Below, piece after piece: positions 1 through 5,619 of a DNA stretch of 18,082 bases. Each line of letters starts with the position of its first letter. The first letter of the stretch is position 1. Below the pieces are notes generated by a model. That model worked only from the letters and a program-made list of their open reading frames with translations, was not told the origin of the DNA and made no database searches. The translations under genes were made by a program, and so were the position numbers. The stretch comes from Eubacterium sp. (GTDB taxonomy: Bacteria; Bacillota_A; Clostridia; Peptostreptococcales; Anaerovoracaceae): assembly GCA_017425345.1 (NCBI GenBank), contig JAFOML010000065.1:1-18082 (forward strand), given 5' to 3'.

Positions 1-31
1 CGGGCTGTTGCTCTTTTTTGAGAACAGTCCG
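1..31. repeat. Inverted repeat with T6 loop at the window edge
   Basis: Bases 1-13 pair with 20-31 (one bulged G at 10) around a loop of six T, giving a 12-bp hairpin. No T-run follows on the plus strand, so it does not look like a plus-strand terminator; bases left of the window could make it a terminator for either direction. The arm sequences GGGCTGT and CAGTCC also occur in the terminator after the first gene (1201-1222). Its role is not determined. Confidence 0.5.
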
Positions 32-82
32 ATTATGAATAGCGGGTTAAATAAGGGGCCAGAGGTGGAGGAGATATCAGAA

Positions 83-1183
83 ATGTCTAAGACAAAGAAA
101 ATAGTTATCGGAGTTCTAATAGCGATCGTTGTCGTTATCATTGCTGCTCTTGTGGCAATCTTCAAGTTCGATGTGTTCGGTATGTTCACGTCAGAGTATA
201 AGCTCGACTACGATAAGTATGTCACAGTTGGTGAATACAAGGGTCTGGAGTACGATAAGGTCAAGGTTTCCGTCTCTAATGCAGAGGTCAAGACGGAGAT
301 CGATAACCGTGTCAAGGCGGCATCCACGACAGAGACCGTCAAGAAGGGCACGGTCAAGGATGGAGATACCATCAGCGTCAATTATGTCGGTAAGATCGAC
401 GGAAAAGAGTTCGACGGAGGCAGCGCTGAGAATTCCAGCATTACCATCGGAACAACTTCCATGATCGACGGATTTACAGATGGTCTGATCGGCGCTAAGG
501 TCGGTGATACCGTAACACTGAATCTGAAGTTCCCGGATGACTATCAGGCTAAAGATGTGGCAGGAAAGGACGTTGTCTTTGAGGTAACGATCAATTCCAA
601 GCAGATCACCAAGACACCGAAGTATGACGAGGACTTCATCAAGAATAATACGGATTACGACAGCAAGGATGCTTTTGAGAAGGCTGTTAAGAAGGAATTG
701 CTGAAGAACAAGAAGGATGAGGCGGAGTCCCAGGTCAAGAATACACTGTGGAACACCGTCATCGAGAAGTCCAAGGTTACCAAGTATCCGGAAAAGCAGC
801 TCGAGTATGAGAGACAGCAGCTCATCAGCCGTTATAAGGAGACCGCATCCAGCTACGGCGTAGAGTGGGAAGAGTTCCTGTCCTCTTACATGGGAATGGA
901 TAAGAAGGAATTCAGAAAGCAGGTCAAGAAGTATGCGAAGACCGTCGTTAAGCAGAAGCTCGTCATGTACTCGATCGCTAAGAAAGAGGGCCTGAAGGTC
1001 AGCAAGAACGAGTATAAGGACTATCTGGCAGATCTGCTCAAGAACGCCGGATTCACGGAGGAGGCCTTCCAGCAGCAGTACGGCGAGTCCATCGAGGACT
1101 ATGCAGAAGAGAACGATTTCAAGACCAACCTGCTCATGGATAAGGTTCTGGATAAGGTCATGGAATACGGAAAAGCGAAATAA
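83..1183 (+). CDS. Membrane-anchored FKBP-type peptidyl-prolyl isomerase, trigger-factor-like
   Basis: Predicted foldase of 366 residues, probably acting on proteins at or outside the cytoplasmic membrane. Residues 7-27 form one hydrophobic segment after a Lys-rich start (KTKK), typical of a signal anchor; no lipobox Cys is seen. An FKBP domain spans about 95-175, with NYVGKIDGKEFDGG, then MIDGFTDGLIGAKVGD and FPDDY, as in the trigger factor PPIase domain. Residues 180-366 are Lys/Glu-rich and helical, matching the trigger factor C-terminal chaperone domain. The ribosome-binding N-terminal domain of true trigger factor is absent, so this is not a normal tig. I chose the ATG at 83 because GGAGGAG (67-73) lies 9 bases upstream; a longer reading from 8 lacks such a site and would bury the membrane anchor. 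It is a single-gene unit closed by the terminator at 1198-1228. Proline isomerase activity is inferred from family. Confidence 0.85.
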   Translation: MSKTKKIVIGVLIAIVVVIIAALVAIFKFDVFGMFTSEYKLDYDKYVTVGEYKGLEYDKVKVSVSNAEVKTEIDNRVKAASTTETVKKGTVKDGDTISVNYVGKIDGKEFDGGSAENSSITIGTTSMIDGFTDGLIGAKVGDTVTLNLKFPDDYQAKDVAGKDVVFEVTINSKQITKTPKYDEDFIKNNTDYDSKDAFEKAVKKELLKNKKDEAESQVKNTLWNTVIEKSKVTKYPEKQLEYERQQLISRYKETASSYGVEWEEFLSSYMGMDKKEFRKQVKKYAKTVVKQKLVMYSIAKKEGLKVSKNEYKDYLADLLKNAGFTEEAFQQQYGESIEDYAEENDFKTNLLMDKVLDKVMEYGKAK

Positions 1184-1197
1184 AGATTTTGTATCAG

Positions 1198-1228
1198 AAG
1201 GGGCTGTCCTGACGGGCAGTCCTTTTTT
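1198..1228 (+). terminator. Rho-independent terminator of the FKBP gene
   Basis: GGGCTGTCC (1201-1209) pairs with GGGCAGTCC (1214-1222) across a TGAC loop, 9 bp with two G-T wobbles, and is followed at once by six T (1223-1228). It starts 15 bases after the stop codon. Confidence 0.85.
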
Positions 1229-1253
1229 AGTATACAAATGAAAAATCATAGAA

Positions 1254-1280
1254 TTTACACAAGATATGTAGTATGATAAT
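1254..1280 (+). promoter_or_regulatory. Putative promoter of nrdR-cmk
   Basis: TTTACA (1254-1259) and GATAAT (1275-1280) are separated by 15 bases; TATGAT (1272-1277) is an alternative -10. The spacing is short of ideal, but the region is AT-rich, directly follows a terminator and precedes the nrdR start by about 50 bases, so a promoter is expected here. An imperfect NrdR-box-like sequence (1257-1272) overlaps it. Confidence 0.4.
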
Positions 1281-1328
1281 AGTGTATGGGTCGAAATATG
1301 GAAAAAGGGAACCCAGGGAGGAAAGAAA

Positions 1329-1814
1329 ATGAAATGTCCGTATTGTGATTATCAGGATACCAAGGTGATCGATTCCAGACCGACAGAGGATGGACATGCG
1401 ATCCGTCGCCGCAGAGGGTGTGAACGCTGCGGAAAGAGATTTACGACCTATGAGAAGGTCGAGGAATCGGTGACAATGATCATCAAGAAAGATGGCAGAA
1501 GAGAGCCATTCGACCGCAACAAGGTCGCAAGTGGTATTTTGAAGGCATGCGAGAAGCGTCCGGTCTCGATGGATCAGATCGATAAGATCACCGGGGATAT
1601 TGAGCGTGGTCTGAACAATCTGATGGAGAAGGAAGTGCGCAGCGATTTTATCGGTGAGCTGGTCATGGATGAGCTGAAAAAGGTGGATGAGGTCGCGTAT
1701 GTGCGTTTTGCGTCTGTTTACCGTCAGTTTACGGATGTGAACACCTTCATCAAGGAGATCGAGAAGCTGGTAGGGAATCAGGGAGAACTGCATTTAGGAG
1801 ATAAGAATGAGTGA
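1329..1814 (+). CDS. nrdR: Transcriptional repressor NrdR of ribonucleotide reductase genes
   Basis: Zinc-ribbon/ATP-cone repressor that senses ATP/dATP and represses nrd genes. The N-terminus has the Cys4 zinc ribbon (C3, C6, C31, C34) and the family signature DSRPTEDGHAIRRRRGCERCGKRF split around it. Residues about 49-139 form the ATP-cone, starting ESVTMIIKKDGRREPFDR and ending in YVRFASVYRQF. The length of 161 is close to the usual ~150. The start ATG has AGGGAGGA (1315-1322) 6 bases upstream. The stop lies 8 bases inside cmk, so the two are probably translationally coupled. No ribonucleotide reductase gene is in view, so its targets lie elsewhere. Confidence 0.96.
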   Translation: MKCPYCDYQDTKVIDSRPTEDGHAIRRRRGCERCGKRFTTYEKVEESVTMIIKKDGRREPFDRNKVASGILKACEKRPVSMDQIDKITGDIERGLNNLMEKEVRSDFIGELVMDELKKVDEVAYVRFASVYRQFTDVNTFIKEIEKLVGNQGELHLGDKNE

Positions 1815-2460
1815 ATGTATCAGAGTAGCGATCGACGGGCCGAGCGGAGCCGGAAAGAGCACGATCGCCAAACAGGTCGCTAAAAAGCTTGGAATGGAAT
1901 ACGTGGATACCGGCGCGATGTACCGCGCGGTTGGATATAAGATGCTGCAGGAAAAGGTGGATGCCGAGGATATGGACGCGGTAAGCCGCGTGCTCGCGTC
2001 GACAGACATCGACCTTAAGGAAGGCGCCATCTATCTGGATGGGAAGGATATCAGCGGGGAGATTCGTACGCCGGAGATTTCGAAGGCCGCGTCGGTGTTC
2101 TCCGCGCTGCCGCCGGTGCGCGCCAAGCTGGTCGAACTCCAGCGTGCAATCGGACATACCAAGAGCGTGATCATGGACGGACGGGATATCGGAACCAACG
2201 TGTTCCCGGATGCGCAGTTCAAGTTTTTCCTGACGGCTTCCGCGGAGGAGCGCGCGCGCAGACGCTGCAAGGAGCTTCTGGAGAAGGGAGAGGATGTCAC
2301 CTTTGAAGAAGTTCTGAAAGATATCGAAGCGAGAGACTATTCGGATATGCACCGCGAGCTGAACCCGCTCATGCAGGCAGAGGACGCGATTCTGGTGGAT
2401 TCTACCCACATGACGATCGAGGAGGTCGTCGAAACGATTTATCAGCAGGTTGCCTGCTGA
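1807..2460 (+). CDS. cmk: Cytidylate kinase
   Basis: Cytosolic (d)CMP kinase of 217 residues, which makes CDP/dCDP from ATP and CMP/dCMP. The P-loop GPSGAGKST is at residues 11-19, followed by YVDTGAMYRAVG, the family's nucleotide-binding segment. DGRDIGTNVFPDA is in the middle, and the C-terminal RDYSDMHRELNPL plus ILVDST are typical of Cmk. Length agrees with bacterial Cmk (about 220-230). AGGAG (1796-1800) lies 6 bases before the ATG, within the end of nrdR. In many Clostridia cmk sits beside plsC or ispH; here it is paired with nrdR and is followed immediately by the promoter of the radC-mre operon. Confidence 0.96.
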   Translation: MSECIRVAIDGPSGAGKSTIAKQVAKKLGMEYVDTGAMYRAVGYKMLQEKVDAEDMDAVSRVLASTDIDLKEGAIYLDGKDISGEIRTPEISKAASVFSALPPVRAKLVELQRAIGHTKSVIMDGRDIGTNVFPDAQFKFFLTASAEERARRRCKELLEKGEDVTFEEVLKDIEARDYSDMHRELNPLMQAEDAILVDSTHMTIEEVVETIYQQVAC

Positions 2461-2463
2461 GTC

Positions 2464-2492
2464 TTGAAGCAGTCCTGGAATGATGGTATAAT
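2464..2492 (+). promoter_or_regulatory. Sigma-A-type extended -10 promoter of the radC-mre operon
   Basis: TTGAAG (2464-2469) and a perfect TATAAT (2487-2492) are separated by 17 bases, and TGG precedes the -10, giving a consensus TGnTATAAT extended -10. Transcription should start near 2499, leaving a leader of about 70 bases. In that leader GGT(g)CCGC (2508-2515) can pair with GCGGACC (2526-2532). The -35 begins 4 bases after the cmk stop. Confidence 0.8.
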
Positions 2493-2567
2493 CGAAGTTT
2501 GTCAGAAGGTGCCGCCTGGAGAGATGCGGACCGGGGTATAGAAGAGTCAGGCAGAGATGGAGGATCT

Positions 2568-3245
2568 ATGCTGATCAAGTCACTGCCTAAGGAAGAACGG
2601 CCGCTGGAGAAGGCGGTCAGTCGTGGAATCGGAGCTCTTTCCAATACGGAGCTCCTGGGAATCATCATTCATACGGGAACCAGGAACAGCTCTGCGCTGC
2701 ATCTGGCAGAGGATCTTCTGGGGAGGATCGGCGGGTTAGCTGCGCTGGGTTCCGTAACGATGGAAGAGTTAACAGAGATCAGCGGGATCGGGCAGGCCAA
2801 GGCCTGTACGGTCCTTGCCGCTGTGGAACTGGGCAAGCGGATCGCCGGCAGCGCGCCTGCTGCGCGGCCCCGCATAAACGGCCCGGGCGATGTGGCGGAA
2901 ATGCTGATGGAGACGCTGCGCTATGAACGGAAGGAACACTTTATCGCCGTTCTGCTGAACGCGCGCAGCGAGGTGATCACCGTCGATTATGTTTCTCTCG
3001 GAGAGCTGGACAGCACGATCGTGCATCCGAGAGAGGTGTTTCTGAAGGCCGTCCGTAAGAGCGCGGCCTACGTGATCCTGGTGCACAATCATCCGAGCGG
3101 GGATCCGGAGCCGAGCGATGAGGACATCTGTACCACAGAGCGTCTTCGGAAGTGCGGCGAGCTGATGGGGATCCGCGTGCTGGATCACATCGTGATCGGC
3201 GATGGAAGGTATACGAGTTTAAAAGATCTGAATCTTATAGAATAG
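2568..3245 (+). CDS. radC: RadC family (UPF0758) JAB-domain protein
   Basis: A 225-residue member of the RadC/UPF0758 family. The N-terminal part carries a helix-hairpin-helix motif (EISGIGQAKA, about 70-79); the C-terminal JAB/MPN part carries the metal-binding motif HNHPSGDPEPSDED (173-186; H173, H175, D186). The old link to DNA repair is not well supported and the molecular function is uncertain. Its place ahead of mreB is the same as in Bacillus. The ATG at 2568 is preferred because GGAGG (2559-2563) precedes it and homology begins at LPKEERP. A TTG at 2499 would extend the frame, but it falls at the predicted transcription start. The gene ends 17 bases before mreB. Confidence 0.93.
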   Translation: MLIKSLPKEERPLEKAVSRGIGALSNTELLGIIIHTGTRNSSALHLAEDLLGRIGGLAALGSVTMEELTEISGIGQAKACTVLAAVELGKRIAGSAPAARPRINGPGDVAEMLMETLRYERKEHFIAVLLNARSEVITVDYVSLGELDSTIVHPREVFLKAVRKSAAYVILVHNHPSGDPEPSDEDICTTERLRKCGELMGIRVLDHIVIGDGRYTSLKDLNLIE

Positions 3246-3262
3246 ATATTCCGGAGGGAAGA

Positions 3263-4303
3263 ATGTTTGGTATTGCAACGAAGGATATGGGCATCGATCT
3301 GGGTACCGCGAATACCCTGATCTATATAAAGGACAGCGGCATCGTTCTGAACGAGCCCTCTGTCATCGCAGTGGAGAACCGCAGCGGAAAGACTCTTGCA
3401 GTAGGTCTTTCTGCCAAGAATATGATCGGCAAGGCGCCGTCTACGATCTCCGTGGTCAGACCGCTTCGGGAGGGCGTGATCTCGGACTTTGACCGTACGG
3501 CGGATATGCTGAAGGTCTTTATTCAGAAAGCGGTTTCCGCGAATAAGGTCCGTAATTTCCGCGTCGTTGTCGGCGTGCCGAGCGGCGTTACAGAAGTTGA
3601 GAAGAGAGCCGTTGAGGAAGTGGTCCGGCAGATGGGCGCTTCGGAGGTTTTCGTGCTTGAAGAGCCGATGGCCGCGGCGATCGGCGCAGGACTGGATGTA
3701 GACAGCTCTGACGCCTGCATGATCGCGGATATCGGTGGAGGCACCAGCGACGTGGCGATCATCGCCCTCGGCGGTATCGTTGCATCCACATCCATCCGCT
3801 ACGCGGGAGATAAATTCAACGAGGAGATCATTCAGTACATGCGCAAGCGCCATGCACTGATGATCGGAGAACGGACTGCGGAAAAGCTGAAGATCGAGGT
3901 CGGATGCGCCAGTATGGATCTGGATGAGAACGGGGAGGAGATTATCCTCACGACCAGAGCAAGCGGCAGAGATATCATCACTGGTCTGCCTAAGACGATC
4001 GAGATCACGAACCGTGACATGATGCTGGCTCTGCAGGAGTCCGTGGATATCGTCGTGGATGCAGTCAAATCCACGATCGAGAAGGCTCCGCCAGAGGTCG
4101 CTGCCGATATCGCGGAGAACGGCATGATGATCTCCGGAGGAGGCGGTCTGATCCGCAATCTGGATAAGCTCATTCAGAAGCGGACCGGCCTGAACGTGCA
4201 GACGGCAGAGAACGCTTTCGAGGCGGTCGCGGCCGGCACCGGCATGAGTCTGAACGATATCGAGAAGCTGAAGGTCTATGCGACCAGCTTCCACAGAGGA
4301 TAA
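3263..4303 (+). CDS. mreB: Rod shape-determining actin homologue MreB
   Basis: Bacterial actin of 346 residues that forms membrane-bound filaments orienting the elongation machinery. The phosphate-1 loop IDLGTANTLIYIK is near residue 11, the phosphate-2 loop ADIGGGTSDVAI near 155 (D156) and the adenosine motif SGGGGLIRNLD near 291. Length matches MreB. The start ATG follows GGAGGG (3253-3258); the reading frame is open further upstream, but that part overlaps radC and shows no MreB similarity. mreC starts 6 bases after the stop, so the genes form one operon with mreC, mreD and PBP2. Confidence 0.97.
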   Translation: MFGIATKDMGIDLGTANTLIYIKDSGIVLNEPSVIAVENRSGKTLAVGLSAKNMIGKAPSTISVVRPLREGVISDFDRTADMLKVFIQKAVSANKVRNFRVVVGVPSGVTEVEKRAVEEVVRQMGASEVFVLEEPMAAAIGAGLDVDSSDACMIADIGGGTSDVAIIALGGIVASTSIRYAGDKFNEEIIQYMRKRHALMIGERTAEKLKIEVGCASMDLDENGEEIILTTRASGRDIITGLPKTIEITNRDMMLALQESVDIVVDAVKSTIEKAPPEVAADIAENGMMISGGGGLIRNLDKLIQKRTGLNVQTAENAFEAVAAGTGMSLNDIEKLKVYATSFHRG

Positions 4304-4309
4304 TAATCG

Positions 4310-5119
4310 ATGAGATGGATCGGAGAACATAAGCTGATTACGTTTCTGGTTCTGGTCATCGTATTTGCAGTTTCTTTCCTGATCTATGCGGCTGTGACGA
4401 GCGGCGGAGCAGGTGCTGCCGGCGGAACCGTGATCGGCCGGATCACTCAGCCAGTCATGCAGGCGGCGGAGAACGTTTCGGAGGGCGTTACCGGCATCTT
4501 CGAGTATCGTTCTCTGAAGAAAGAAAATGAGAAACTCAAGGAAGAGAACCAGAAGCTGCAGCAGCAGATCGCAGATCTGACATTCTCGGAGGAACAGCTC
4601 AAGCAGCTGGAGGAACTCTCCGAGGTGTTGCAATATAAAGGAAAAGGAAAGAAGCAGAAGCTTGTTTCGGCGGATGTCACCGCGATGGACGGTACGAACT
4701 GGATGAACGTCTTCACGATCAATGTGGGATCGGAAGAGGGCGTGCAGAAAGGGGATGTCGTCGTAGCGGCAGGCGGTCTCGTCGGGCGCGTCCGCTCATG
4801 CGGTCGCGGCTGGTCCAAGGTCGCATCCATTATCGACACCTCCAGCCAGATCAGCTTCAGCGTATCCGGAAATTCCAACATTCTTGGCCTGATTACAGAG
4901 CCGGATAACGGGGAATTGAAGGGCTATACGCTGGATGCCGCTTCTGCAATCGAAGACGGCGACACGATCGTGACGTCCGGAATGGGGGAATACCCGCAGG
5001 GCATCGAGATCGGAAAGGTCACCCAGGTCAAGTATGACAGCAATGCTCAGCTGCAGCGCATTGTCGTACGTCCTTCGGTGGACTTCCGCTCTCTGCAGAA
5101 AGTGTCGGTGCTGGAATGA
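4310..5119 (+). CDS. mreC: Rod shape-determining protein MreC
   Basis: Bitopic membrane protein of 269 residues that links MreB to the extracytoplasmic wall synthases. Residues 10-29 are a single membrane segment after a short basic N-terminus. A Glu/Lys/Gln-rich coiled coil covers about 65-107, and the rest is the beta-rich MreC domain, with GTNWMNVFTINVGSEEGVQKGDVV and later GLITEPDNGELKG and VTSGMGEYPQGIEIGKV, typical of the family. AGAGGA (4295-4300) serves as ribosome binding site. The stop overlaps the mreD start (ATGA), implying coupled translation. Confidence 0.95.
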   Translation: MRWIGEHKLITFLVLVIVFAVSFLIYAAVTSGGAGAAGGTVIGRITQPVMQAAENVSEGVTGIFEYRSLKKENEKLKEENQKLQQQIADLTFSEEQLKQLEELSEVLQYKGKGKKQKLVSADVTAMDGTNWMNVFTINVGSEEGVQKGDVVVAAGGLVGRVRSCGRGWSKVASIIDTSSQISFSVSGNSNILGLITEPDNGELKGYTLDAASAIEDGDTIVTSGMGEYPQGIEIGKVTQVKYDSNAQLQRIVVRPSVDFRSLQKVSVLE

Positions 5120-5619
5120 ATGGCAGAGTAACAGGATTTCTGGCGTTTCTCGCAGCATTTCTGCTGCAGTACGGTCTCAGGTTCTTTCTGCCGGCAGGGG
5201 TGCCGGTTCCGGCGCTGGTTCTGTTTCTGACCGCCGCGCTGGTCTATCTGTACCAGGACAGCCTGCTCTGGATGATCTACGGAGCGGTGTTCATCTTCGC
5301 TTCGGACCTGCTCACAGGACTCTGGCCCGGGGCAGGGCTCCTCGCAGTGATCTGCGTAGAGCTTCTGACGCTGGCGTTCCGGTACTTTTTCAATGTTGAG
5401 AATCTGATGAATACGATTTTGTACGCGTGCCTCGTGCCGCCGGTATACATGTCGGTCCTCTGGCTCATCGTAACCCTGTGCGGGAGCACGTACAGCTACA
5501 CCTACATGATCGGCTCCTGGCCGTTCCAGATCGTGTACAGCGCGATCTGCATCACCCTGATCTGGAGAGTCATGCTCCGGAGGGTCGTACCACATAGGCA
5601 GGACAGGTATTTTTCATGA
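5116..5619 (+). CDS. mreD: Rod shape-determining protein MreD
   Basis: Polytopic membrane protein of 167 residues with five to six hydrophobic segments and very few charged residues, as expected for MreD. Sequence conservation in MreD is low, so the call rests mainly on hydrophobicity, size and position between mreC and PBP2. It overlaps both neighbours by 4 bases (ATGA junctions at 5116 and 5616), a layout suggesting tight translational coupling and matched amounts of the elongasome membrane subunits. Confidence 0.9.
   Translation: MNGRVTGFLAFLAAFLLQYGLRFFLPAGVPVPALVLFLTAALVYLYQDSLLWMIYGAVFIFASDLLTGLWPGAGLLAVICVELLTLAFRYFFNVENLMNTILYACLVPPVYMSVLWLIVTLCGSTYSYTYMIGSWPFQIVYSAICITLIWRVMLRRVVPHRQDRYFS

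Noticed and set aside
191..1249. A 352-codon minus-strand frame opposite the FKBP gene
   Set aside because: Leu/Ile/Asp-rich shadow; it also covers the terminator.
2499..2567. Extended radC start at TTG 2499
   Set aside because: The position coincides with the predicted transcription start, there is no ribosome binding site, and the 23 extra residues do not resemble RadC.
3185..4633. A 482-codon minus-strand frame opposite mreB and mreC
   Set aside because: His/Arg/Leu/Asp-rich shadow translation with no domain; mreB and mreC motifs on the plus strand are unambiguous.
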